64,000 nucleotides of DNA from Turritopsis dohrnii (taxonomy: Eukaryota; Cnidaria; Hydrozoa; Anthoathecata; Oceaniidae). The position numbers and the translations under genes are program-made. The stretch is taken from contig BQMF02000003.1 in NCBI GenBank assembly GCA_027922465.2, positions 1,054,001 to 1,118,000 on the forward strand. Reading direction: 5' to 3'. The notes below the pieces were generated by a model. The model worked only from the letters and a program-made list of their open reading frames with translations. It made no database searches and had not been told where the DNA came from. This document shows positions 22,136 through 35,800 of this stretch, in pieces. Each line of letters opens with the position of its first letter. Within the stretch, counting starts at the first letter, position 1.

Positions 22136-23513
22136 CTTTTTCAACTTTAACTATTTTCGATCTCTGTATACTCTGTATTATTTTGAAAGAATTCAAGACT
22201 TTCTATAATCGCTCAAGAATTTTTTTTCTCTTTTGAACTCTTTTTTTTTTTTGCGGTGAGGTATTCGGTTTTTTGTCATGAGACGTTATCTACATGTTAT
22301 CAAGACCTGCGTGTTTTGAAAATTCAATCAACGTGAATGACACAGAAATTCCTTCAATTGTTCCACGTTGCCAGTGATATCATGATAGCTATGCCATTCT
22401 CACTGAGACGGGAGTCCTCTCTCCTGCGCATGTTATATACATATACATACAAAATATTTTGACAATTTTAACAAAGCTTCCTTAGTAATTAATGATTATC
22501 GTTGACGGTGGTATTTCTTCACTGACAAGCCATTCAATATAAATTGCATAGCAAACAGCTGGGTCAATCACAAAATAATAATAAATAAACAAAAAAACAA
22601 ACAAGAAATGATTTTGTTTGTTTCCGTAAACTTATACTGTAAAAAGCGGAATACTTTGTAAAGCCTCATAACCTGGCGCTGATTGGAACGGATTGTGGTA
22701 AATTAACTTATTAACAGAACAATCAAACTCATGATTATCGAAAAATAAAAATAAAAAAAAAAAAAATTAAAAAAAAAAAAATTGTAAGAAATTCAAAATA
22801 GTCAGTGAATGAGTTTTTCTGTAAAACCTTCACCTAAAAGTCTACTAAAACACCCAGTTCGCAAACAGTACTCATTTTCATAACTGGGCGATTAACTACA
22901 AAACATTTTCTCTACACTACGACACAAGTTTTCATTTCCGACCGTGTCTCAACATTGTTATAAGAAGCTTTCGTTTTCAATAGCTGTTGATGACGTCACC
23001 AAGCTCGTATCTAAAAGGAGGAAGCTTTACAACACATCTTCCCAAACTAAAAGAATCAGAAAACACAAATCAAAGATAACTACTTTTCAGCTTCAAACAA
23101 TCACATCGATCCAAAATCTTTTCGTTTTGTAAAGAAAGCGACTTACAGAAAAACGTTACTTCTCCTTTCTGATGTGCACGACGAAGTCTGGGTTTTAACT
23201 TCATTAAAACCGAGACTAGATTCAGATCTTATTACAACTTCTGGTAATTATCATGGGATTGGTATTTGTAATGTTTGAAAAACAAAACAGTTGTTCTTAA
23301 CGACAATGTTGCTATTCTTAATTCAAATCGAATCAAACATGACAAGTGACACGATCACTAACCAAACCTAATCATCAAGCAACTACACTAAAAAAAAAAA
23401 AGATCAGCCATTTTCAAAGTCTTTCCATAACAAACATAAGGAAGAAAATAACACAAATCATATAGATTTCATTTCACTTTCTTTTAAAATAAATTCTTTT
23501 TCATTACAACGCA
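22136..23513. other. intergenic region between polydom 3' end and tolloid start
   Basis: About 1.4 kb on the shared strand, with A-rich runs at 22747-22782. It must hold the polydom 3' end signals and the tolloid promoter. I see no clear AATAAA on the minus strand near 23500 and no sure TATA box. Confidence 0.5.
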
Positions 23514-23863
23514 TCACACCCTAGGTTGATAGTTGCTAAATAAAGCTTGAAACCCACGGTTAGCATATTTTACGTCAGAGTGAAAATGGATCCAGTACCA
23601 TCGATCGGCCCAATCTTTCGTCAGCCAAGGAATTTTATCCAAGAAGTAATTATACAGGAGATAATCACTGGTTTCGAATGGACCCTCCCGTACAGTAACA
23701 TAATCGACGCTTCTTCGTTGAATCAAAAAGTCGGTGAATCGAAGTTCCAGGCGATTGTATGGTCGATGTATTGTCCAATAGCAATCCAGATTCGGCGGGT
23801 AATGGTTCGGGTAGTTCGGGCTTGTGATCACTCCATGTTCGGCACTAAGCATGCCACCACATT
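23514..23863 (-). CDS. SVEP1: polydom exon 34: CUB domain 2 and stop
   Basis: [34 protein letters not shown] and [20 protein letters not shown], then a TGA at 23514. A clear CUB domain that lacks the second cysteine pair. Confidence 0.9.
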
Positions 23864-26800
23864 CTAGGAATGAAAGAAAGCTGTCAAGAACTATTTACAA
23901 CACACATACATATCTACATGTATATCCTAACAACGAACAAAAAAATCCTCCAAATAGTGATGGATCAAGTGAGTTCAGTGCTTACTCGATTGACTGAATG
24001 TGAAAGCGATATGGCCACTCGTGATGACTCGCATGAAATGCGTATTCGACGTCACAGGCAGAGGTCTGGATCTGTTCGTGAAAACAACGAAAGGCTCCCA
24101 AGACTGTCCATCATAAACTTTCATCTGTTCTCCATCAGTCAGGTTTAATTCTTTCACCGAGATAGTGACCTTAGCTCCCTGTGTTACCTCGATTAACCAA
24201 TGACACTTTTCGTGACCAAGACATTTCAGATTTCCAGACTTGGCTGCAATATGTCCGCCATTATCACCCACTAAAATAGATTTTCAGTAAGCAGAAAACC
24301 TTTAAGTCATTCATGGAATTCGCAAAGCATGTGGTTATATTGGAAGGCAATTCAGAAGCGAATTATTGTCATCAAGCCGTACAGAAGAAAAACCTGTCAA
24401 AACATTCCTATAAAAAGCTCAGAGTTAATCCTCTAAAATAAATGAACGATTTGAGGGATTAACAAAAATTCTATTGCAATGTGTTTCTCTTGCGATCTCA
24501 TTAAGTATTTCGTAACATTTTAAAACATTTATTAACACACGAACGAAATTTTTACGTGCTAATTAGTGAGGAGTTTTTAATATTGCCTTAAATACATCGC
24601 ATATAGATATATTGAGTCGAGCCATTTCCATCAATTTCTCAAAAAAACCTGCACGATCTAAATTTCTAAAATTTCTTAAAAATTGCACTTGGAGATTGCA
24701 TAATCATTAGATTAAACGTGTGAACGTTTCAAATTCGTGTGGCTGAACGTCTTAAAGTCGTATATCTGAACGTCTTAAAGTCGTATATCTGAACGTCTTA
24801 AAGTCGCATATCTGAAAGTATAGTCGTGCCTCTGAACGTCTAATAGTTGTGTGTTTGAACGTCTAAAAGTTGTATGTCTGAAGTATTTCTAGACTTACTT
24901 AATTTCAAAAAGATCTTCAGAACTTCAACAAAAATGAAATAAAACTCTCATTTCCAACAAAAAGATGTTGTTTTTTACCTGACAAATTCGTCTCGCTTAT
25001 TAGACAGACTTCAGGCAGAAGTCTAATAAAAGCATGTAAATAAATGAGATAAAACTCGATAGCAAACCTCTATAATTGAACTGAAAGTCCATAGAGTTCG
25101 TATCGGAAATCATTGATTTTGCTTTAAAGTTTAGTCTAGGTGAGATACTCTTAAAAACAACAAGCACTCACAGCGACATTTAGGCTGGACTCCCGACCAT
25201 TCACCATTAGCTTGACACGTCCTTTCTGACGAGCCGGACATCAAATATTGTGGCATACAGAAGAACGAGATGGTAGACAAGTACGTTGTTTTTTGGATAT
25301 GCCGTTTCCCGTTCGCAGGCGTTCCAGGGTCACCACAATCCACAACTAAAATAACATATAAACATAACACTTACTCGTATACGCATTTCTTTGTTTTAAT
25401 TTTATAATAAACTTGTTCGCGCATCTGAGAGAAGAGCCTTTTGGTTCCCTCAGTAGTTCAAACAATTGGAACTACCAGCCAATCAAAAATGAGCTCGCTC
25501 AGTTGCTCGACCAACCGGAAACCAGTCTTTACTTCATATTATTTATCGGTATGAATGACACCGTAAAGTTTGTAAACAATAATATTCGTAATAATTTGTA
25601 AACAACAACAAAATGAATAAGTTGGGAGCACAGGTGGATCAATAAATTTTCGACAGTCCTACTAAACATATTCCAAAATTAAGGCAATTTTTCGAGCAAC
25701 ATTCCGTCTGGGTCAAATGTTAGGTGCTTATAAAAGTATTAAGTATTTCTAAAATATATGTAGTTTTCAATCGGAAGAAACTGATGACAGAAGTGAAGCC
25801 TTGATATTCCCAGCAAAAAATTGTTTGGTAATCAAACTCGCACTAAGCCTAAATCACAACTTATAGAGAATTTAAATAGCCAAGATTACTTTTGCATGAG
25901 GTATCTTCTCCACTCCACTTGTACGTCATACCACTACACTCTCTGAATTCGTCACCGCCTGTTGTGTAGCCTTCATTACATTTTATAAAGGCTGCACTAT
26001 TTTTACCATAGATGTTATCCGAGTACAACTTCGCTTCATCGGGAACAAACGGTTTGCAACAAGAATTTTCTGAAAGAGAAAAGAATAATCGTGAACGTCC
26101 ATACGCATGCTCCGACGACTTGGGAACCTCGGAGCCTTTTGTTGGGACTGTGTAAAATTTTCTACCATTTATTAGACTAGCTGACCTTGGATGCTAATCA
26201 GAAAATAAAAAAGCACATTACTTTTACAAACAGGGGCTTCACCAGACCATTTCCCATTCGCTTGACATCTTCGTACTTTGTTCCCTTCCAAACATTGTCC
26301 CGGGGAACATGAATATCTCGCAAGAGCATTGTAACCTTGACCATTAACATAGGAGACACTCACGTGATTCTTGCTTTCCACAGCACCACAAAATATAGCT
26401 GGAGAAAGACAAAAAAGACATTAAGTTGGACGCATTTATTGCCTTTTCAAGCGTCAATACTTGAATATTGGTCAATGTTAATATTCTTTTTCTTTAACGT
26501 AAAGCAACACGCTCAATATTTGAGCAAACCATTTTATTTCCAATTTTCGATCGTCGGTTCGAGATTTGTAATTTCTTTGCTTAACATGTTGAGATCATTC
26601 CACAATTAGAATGCATTTTCCAGATACACATACTACTTACTTATAGTATCTAAGCAGCTATAAAGTCTAGGACATTCACACAACCTAGTATTGCAACCTA
26701 GTGTAACAACCTAGCGTAATGATTTTTAAAAATGCGTTGATACTATGTCATTTCAAAATTTCATGTTGTTCATTTATCCGAAGATTCTGGTAGTACTGTT

Positions 26801-29800
26801 GTTAAACTTTTGAGAAAATTTACTAGTGTTGCTTCTTAAAAAACATATTTCTCCTTAACGTAAAACAACACGTGATACTGTTCATGACCTCATTTCGAGA
26901 ACTTTCAAAATAAACGTAGTTCGAAAAGAAAGGCTGCTTCACGTACGGTCACATGAAAGTGTTCGTATTCCACCAGTCCATCGACCGTCAGATTCGCATT
27001 TAAGAAACTCCATCGACTTTTGTCGAAGTTGGAATCCCTTGTTGCATTGCACACGAACAACACTGCCAACGACAGCGCCAAATCCTAACAGTTTGCCATT
27101 GACGACATTAAAACGCTGGCACACTTGAACTAAAGTAAGATTAAAAAGAAGATAAGCACCAAGTTATCAAGTTATAAGAGAATATTATAAAATCCATCGG
27201 GTTAATGGTTCACGTACTAACACACATTGGTTCCACACCATCCCATTCAGAATTACTGGAACAGACCCTTCGCAAAGAACCAATCAACATATAGCCAGGA
27301 TTGCAAGCAAAATAGACTAGGTCATTATAATTGCTTCCCGTTCGTCTGGTGATGTAACCATTTTCCGGTCCAAGTAACGGCACGCATTTGACGGCTAAAA
27401 CAAGACCGGAAAGAAAGTTACTATACGTACAAATCAAAGATCTAATCGCGACTATGGTTACTTTAAGATTGCTCTTATTTGAATAAATTAAAAAAGTACT
27501 TACGAACACATTTTGGTTCAACTCCTGACAATGTGCCATCAGCGAGACAATATCTCTCTTTGAGACCATCTATCTTCCACCCATCAGAGCAACTATAAGT
27601 AGCTTTGTCACCGACGACGTTAACGCTACCATGTTGGATGTTACGAAATATGGGACATCTAATAACTAAAACAATGTAAGTACAATTATTTGCAGGATAC
27701 TAGGAAAGTTTGTTATGGATAAACAAAATCGTAAGAACGTCCACAAAACATCCTGTACATAACTTACATTGACAAGTTCTTCCGTCCTTATTTAATGCAT
27801 AGCCTGGTTTACACTTGCATCTAAAGCTACCTAGTGTATTTTCACACAGCTGTTCGCAATTGTTTGATTTAGATTCGCATTCATTGAAATCTAGGGAAGT
27901 ACGAATATATAGAGAGAGCCAGAGTACGCATTTCAAGCGAGATATTATACACAAAGTAGTAACAGCATACCATGACACATCCTTTCGCCTGGAGAGTAAA
28001 AGCCCTTCTTACATAAACATCTATAGCCACCATCTGTATTCTCGCATCCGTTCACACAGCCATCAATGCGTCTTGCGCACTCGTTCATATCTATAGACAG
28101 AAGGAATGAACAAGTTGCTGTCTATTGCAATCAATATTCACAATATTCAACATACCCAACATTTATAATGATTCTACGACGCAGGAATTCAACATTCGTT
28201 AAAGGATAATTAAATTTCATGTGTACTAGCCATCTTTTTTTTTATCATTTCGCCGAATTCACAGGGTGGTGATACAAGTGCTCGCTTTTGAGAAGGAAGT
28301 ACTCAATCCCCATTGCAAATTTATAAATGAATACGTAAGGAAATCTATAGAGAACAAAATAACATTAACAGATTCTGTAATAAACCTCACCTAAACATTT
28401 CCTGCCATCACCGCTCAAGTATTTCCCTCGCGGGCACGTACATCTGAAAGAGCCAATAGTGTTCTCGCAGCCATCACTACATAAGTTTAGAGCGCATTCA
28501 TCAATATCTACAAAATATAAACGATATACATAGTAGAACAAAACCTCTTATCAGACTGCATGCTTACCCTAATATCCGATGACTTATTAGATTGGGGGGG
28601 GGGGGGGGGGGAATCTGATGAAATTACAGATATATGTCATGTACTTGTCCCTATGGGCAAAATCTTCAATAAGTCACTGCGATATAGAGCATTTCTATCG
28701 AAATAGTGTGTATATTTCTATAGAAATTTGCCCTCTGAGAACGGGAGTAAACCCTTCAGTTAAGACATGACATATACGGGGTGTTTCCAAAAAGTGACCT
28801 TGAGAAATATTACCGGGGTTTCTAAAGAAAATATCAAATCTGTTCTTATAAATTTTACATCAATCGAATCCTTATCTTTTTGTCTTTCTCATGATGTATA
28901 TTTTTTGTAGGAAATGGAAAAGAAGAAAAAGAGAAAATCGAAAAAGTAAGTTTGGAAAAATTCATTAATTTCTTAACAATCATATTAAGATATCCAACAA
29001 TAAGATCAATTTGCAAAAACAGTTAAATAACAATTTTATTATTGCTTTGACTTGTGTTTTGCAGGTCTGAAAGACAAAAAGATAAGGATTCCATTGATAT
29101 AAAATTTATAAGAATAAACTGGATATTCACTTTAAAAAGTGCGATAATATTTTTTGTTACCACTTTTTGTATGAAGTCATGATCGAGGAATTAATAGCTT
29201 GCTTTGTCTTTTCTATCCTATTCATGGAAAAGCAGATTGACATAGCCACATCTACATTTTTATAGTTTTAATTTTATCGTAGTATAAACCTGAAAATCAA
29301 ACATGTTATTTTAGGAAAATATTATAACAAAAAGTCACCAGAAGCTTTATCATGATATTGTTTATTTATATTTCGACTTTACATTCCAATGGTTATCATC
29401 AGAATCTGAAGATTTTCATATGAATTAACAGATTTCTGTATAATTATATATTTGAAGCTTTCTAAAGTTATTTGTTTTATGGGTATTTTTTCTCTTCAAT
29501 GGCTGCATAAAAATAAACACATCACCTTCACAATTCTGCTGTTGAGCATTGATCCAATTCCCACTATGACACTCAGCAGCTTTCATAACTTTGTATTTAA
29601 ACTTGAAGCCAGGATTACAGAAGTACATGCCAGTAGATCTCACAAGCACCACCTTTCCGTTTACTGGAGCGTCCAAATCTCGTTCTTGACAAACAACTGC
29701 AAGAAGAATACACAGCTACAAGTAGATTAGTGCGGAAATTCAAACCACTCAACGTTTTACACCTGCCTCGACTACGCCTGATTTTCAGTAGCTTATGTTT

Positions 29801-32800
29801 CATTGTAACTATATCATGAGATCTAGTTGACAATTTCAGACCGCACATACCAACTCAACCTCCTAAACACGGGAGTTAATTGAACCCCGTACAGGGAAAA
29901 CACATCAACAGACCTTTCCAGAAATCTGTTTAAAACCGTGATATGACAAGTTAGCAAGTTTCGCCTCGTTTCGATATATACTATTGTTTTCCTAATTAAA
30001 AATATTCACTTCTATTTGCATTTCCCAATGGGATCATTTAAAGCATTTAAAATATTCAAACTGAGGCCATAGAATGTCATTGGTCACCATAAGGTGTTGA
30101 AACAAAAGTTCGAGAAAGGTTTACTGCAAAATAAATAGATACCTGTATTTTGACATCGATCACCATTGTAACCATACGGACAAACACACTTGTAGCGTTT
30201 GTACAAATCGTAACACGTGCCACCGTTCAAACAAGGTGATGACGCACATTGATCGCTATCGCTTTTCGTATCTGGTGTTCCCTGTGGTTCTTGATAGAAA
30301 AACAAGAAGAAAAAATGCTTACGGACATTTTTACTACACCATCATAAACCGGATGTCTTAAAACAATTATTAGGAGACGAGACAATAGTATGAGCTCTTT
30401 ATCAAGTTGTTCCTGCTTGTGGACAAGAAAATTGATATTATAATTAACTACGTAGTAATGTCGACACTAAAACACACTTACTCATAGGACAACCATATAA
30501 CTCAAACCGAAACGCGATCCTGCTGCTTCTACTATCATGCTCCACATGAATCTGTACTGCAGTTCCTACCAAATGCAATTCTCTACGGATTGTTTCGGCT
30601 GGAGCAGTATTAGCAGAAATAACCTAAATACGAAAACCAACGAGGGCATTATCTACACCTCACGAGTAACTTTAAACAACCTGTTTCTATTAGCCAGTAT
30701 AATGCACCGGGCGTGGAAGGCGTCCCTCACACCTTTCCCACTGTGGAAATTCTACCAGTGACATAAAATTCGCTTCACTTGGTAGAAACAATTAGGTTTA
30801 AAATTGGGAAAAAAACACAATAATAAAAATAGACAATATAAACTATCCTATAGGAAAACCAATAATAGATAGATCGTAGGAACATACCTGGGCTTGATTA
30901 TACCATTTCCATATACCAGATGTTTTGTATTTTATTCGGAATGAAGTGGCGAATTCTTTCACGGATTTATCAAAATGTCCTTGAGTAGCAATGCTTGTTA
31001 CTTTGGTTACTCTTCCCAGCTCAACTTGTATATACGACTTGACACCATCACGTGGTTGCCAAAATTTAATTTTCTCGTTACCATTTGGAGTGAGATATAA
31101 CCTTGCTAACCATGGGTGAGCATTACCTTTGGTTGATGAAGCTGTCACTTGGCTGTCTGATATTCCACTACTAGCCATACCCAAAGGTCTGACGCAGCCT
31201 AGAATATCAATTCAAATTACAATGTATGATCTTCTTTTTCATGTTAAGAAGAATCCCAGCGGACATATTTCGTTGGAAAATCACTGGAATTGAGTGCATT
31301 TTTATGGAAGCACACTATTAGCAAGAATGCTCTTACTTGCTGTGACCTTTTGAAGATTTTGTCCACTGTGACATTCATTACAAAAAATCATTATTATTGG
31401 TAGGTCATAAGTTACAGAAGGACTTACTCAGTAAATAAAGATCAGTACCAAATTTTTTAACAGGTTGCACACCAGCGATCAATGAGCTTGTAGAAAACAT
31501 TTGACAAGTTGCCGTGTTGGAATATTTTGTGAAGGTAAATGATCGACACCATTCCAGTCGATTAAGACATTCCTTTGCACAAAGAGAAGCAGAGGCTATT
31601 CTAGGGTAGGATAACTTTGGCTTTCTGTTTAGTAATTGAGTAGGCAAATTGGAGTTTTCGAAGTACTGAAAGTCTCGTAGAACACTGTTGACTGAAATAA
31701 AAAATGAGAGTTGTTGTAATTCCAAAGCAAAAGCATATTGTGCAAACAGGAATGTTTGCGTCAAGTGAAATATATAATTAGTACTTACAATCACAAGCCA
31801 ATGAAGGTGAAGTAGAAATCACACTTCCAGTTTTGTGTGCTCCAAAATCGGCCCAAGCCACCACATTGCCACTTTCGTGATTACACGACATAGCCAAGTC
31901 ATAAATTTCATTGGCAGAGAGTTCTCGGTCCCATATGTTTAATTGGCTCATGTCTCCAATGAAGGATTCACTTGGGGTAAAATTGTTCCCATAACCATCC
32001 TGCTCTTCGCCAATTACAAATATTCCACCTCGTGGAATTACTTTACCTTTTTGCATTGGTGACTTCGCTCTAAAGATTCATTATAATACATCTCACAATT
32101 TCATTGTTATGAAACGAAGTATGCGGTTCATCACTATGTTGAAGAATGCAGACCTTCTTATCTGAATACCGTCTTTATACGCAGTCCAAAAGCCATTGTT
32201 ATTATTCCATTTGACAGCAATGTGATGCCATTCCCCATCGTTGCCATCAAATTCAAGTGATTGTGTCTCATTGTTTATAAGAAGATTGAAGTTCGAATAG
32301 TCAGTCAAAACCAATGCATTATCGTCAAGTTTACCATTTTTCATCACAGCATAGGAAATGGGTGTACCAATATTTTCATTATCCGATGTTCTCATCCAGA
32401 AAGCTAAAGTGAACCGGGGCAGATCTTTTCGGCCATGAATAGATGCAAATGATGGTGAGACACGAGATTGTAGGGATATATCAAAGTTGGATGATTCAAC
32501 TAAATGCAAATGAAAATGCAATTAAAGGTGTGCATGTGAATTTTTCAAATCATTTGGGAGAAGATGGATGAAGACATAGTAATAGCCGAGTTAAATATGG
32601 GATATAAGAATATCATGTTGGTTGAACCATTATCAATAAGGACAGTTAATGGTGTCTCAGAAGTTTAAACTCAAAATCTTGGTGTATATAGTGAAGAAGA
32701 AGAATGATCCACATACTACTTAATTCTAGAAACATGCTGTATTAGTAATGTGTACATAAAACCATTGAACTATTGATAACATTGAGATTTTTAATTTGCA

Positions 32801-35800
32801 ATTTTCAAGTGAACAACTCTGGGTGATCTTAGTTATATATAATGAAAAAAAAACAACAACTTTTAAGCAATCCTTCTTTGCTATGTAAAAAAGCATCCGG
32901 ATCATTTGTTGCAGCTTTAGGTTTCATTCTTGGTGTACTCAGGATTGCAGGTAGATGGGGATCTGCTATAATTTCATGATTACATGCTGTGCCAAAATGA
33001 TCTGATCATGGCAGTAACTGAAACAGCTCTCAATCCTAACATTTCTGTAGAACTTCACATAGAATGAGAACAGCTTTCTGTTTTCTTTTGTTCTTTTTGT
33101 CAAAGATGTAAATTTTGATGAAATTGACAACTATTGGGATGATTCCAACAATACTGATGAAATATTACCATATTTCCTCTTACAAGAAAATTCTCAATTG
33201 TTCATATTATAGACTGTGTAGAATTTTAGATAGTACAAAACAGTCATAGAAATTTAAGAAAATCGATTTATTTTTATCAACCCTGGGGTTAGGTAAACTT
33301 CATCAATGTCTTCCTGTAAAAGGTCAAAAATCAAAGAAGCAATTGGCAGAGGGAAGTGAGAATTCGAATTTTCAACTTGATAAAACATACTTAAGGATAA
33401 AATATTGGCAATCAACATTGGATATCAAGACAAAATGTCAATAATTTTGTCTGGCAATTTCTTAGAATTTGTTAGTTCTTTTCATTACGTAAAACTTCAA
33501 GGGGTTTAGGCCAAAAATAAAGAAGTTCTTCAAACTTTAGAAGGGAAAATTGTGACAACTGAAATTTCCTCAACATAGCATCTTTCAAAACGTTTTTATT
33601 TGGTTTAAAATCTGTTTGGAACGAGTCAGCACAGAATTTTTGAAATAGTGAAGTATTATAAACAGTGAAAACATTTCACAAGGATCAAATCATTGGTAGG
33701 TGAATGGAATTTAATGGGTGGTAGTTTTGTACATATATATTTACAACTACAAAACAACCATCCAGGGATTAAATAAAAATTCATATCTCATTAATATTAA
33801 AATGTTCCTGGGTCTAAAAGGATAGTTTAAAAGGACAGATAAAAAACATTTAAAAAATTAAATATTTGGAATAGAAATCAAAACAATACTAGTTATTTTA
33901 GATTGTTCTAGTTTTCAATAAATATTTAATTTCTTATTGCAAATGCTTAAATAAATTGTTATTAATCGAATGCTTATGTTTATATATAATTGTTGATATT
34001 TTCATCAAAACAAACAAGTAAAAAAAACAAGAAAGTCTGGGACACTTACTTTTTCTCACACTGAAAATGTTGCAAAATAACACAACAGAAAGGAATGAAA
34101 ATTTCAGTTGCGGCAAATATGACATTGCGATATACCGTATAATAGGAAGTCTTTCGTTGTTTCAAATGCTTGCTTCACTTATTGGCAACAGTATAGTATG
34201 CATATTGATAGGCAGAACTAAAACTTTACATAAACCACAGTTTCTTTGCATGTTTTCACTGGCACTCGGAGATTTGCTTGTAACAATGTTATCAGAAACA
34301 CTTGATCTTGTTGATTATTTTGCATACCCTATTTACATATACCCAGTTTACATCACAAAATATTGGAACGCCGCTTTCGAGGGTTTCTTTACGATTTCTG
34401 CATATAATTTGTTCACAATAGGTGTTGAACGTTTGATTGCTATTAGATTCACATTTCAACACATCAAAGTATGTACAACTCGAAATATAAAATTCGTCAT
34501 TCTCGGAGTTTGGTTATATGGTGCAGGTGTCGGATGCTTGACCTACTTTATTCAAGAATCACCTGATGGAGATTTTTATGATTACGTTGTTCCAAAATGG
34601 TTTTTTTATTATCACAATGTAATAAACACATTAGTGCCAATATTAGTAAATGGCATTATATCATTTTACATCTATCAAGTAGCAAAACGACAAGTTCATG
34701 CTATACAGAAGACGTACGTCACTTCTCATAATATAAGAAATGCACCTACCTATCGAGCAATAAAACTATTTATAAAAACATTCATACTATTTGTTGTTTG
34801 TTGGTTACCTTACTGTATATATGATTTTTACTTATCAAGTCACATGGAATACAACGAATCTTGCATTGGAGGTTATTTGAGCAGCATATTTCCATTTATT
34901 ACATATTGGAATTGTTCGTTAAACATAATCCTGATTGGATCATCAAATAAAAAGTTCAAAAAGGTGCTTTTTCAAGCATTAAGAAAACAAAAAGAAGTGA
35001 AAACTGCAGTTGAAACTTAAAGGAGAACTTATAAAAAATCTTGGTGTATGTTTTTTCTTACTAAATACATTCATATTATAAAAATAATTCTGCATTATAA
35101 TATTTCCACTAGCGGTCGTTTTTAGTCCAGAATCACCCTCTAAAAATCGGTTATTTCATGAATGCTCCTCGCCATTTCTTACAAAAGCCAGCAGGGTTCA
35201 CAATGAAATTTCTTGTAGTATGAAAGAAATAAAAACACTATAAAGAAACACAAAAATGTCTGATTTGAGTGCCTGTTTTTCTAGGTTACATACTACCAGG
35301 ATTTATCTTAATCTTCAGTTTCTGGGATTTATTAATTCTGTAATATGCATATATGTCCATGAACAGAATAATACTAAACCGGAAATGAAAGAAATAAGGA
35401 TGATGATAATGAATTTGATTCTAGCAGAATAATTTAAACTACTGGTGCAACTGTAAAAGCTGCTGCAAGGAATTTCATAATTTTCCAACAACAAATTCCA
35501 TAATTATTCATGATAAGTGAGATACTTGTATCGTAATTAACTGTTACATCCTGTTTCTCATTTTTTCGTCAACATACAAAGTTGTTCTTGTACCTCCTTA
35601 TGCCAATGTTTACCATTTATAAATTCACTTCATCTGTTTATGTCATTGTTTTCTGTAAATTGTTTTTTATGCTTCAAGGATTTTTTGTTTAACTTGGTTA
35701 ACACCATCAGAATGTTTTTTTTTATTATTTTTCTTTATCAGAGGAAGAACCAACTATTGTGCTATTTGTTCTTGATAGAAAACAATCGATTTACAGTGAA

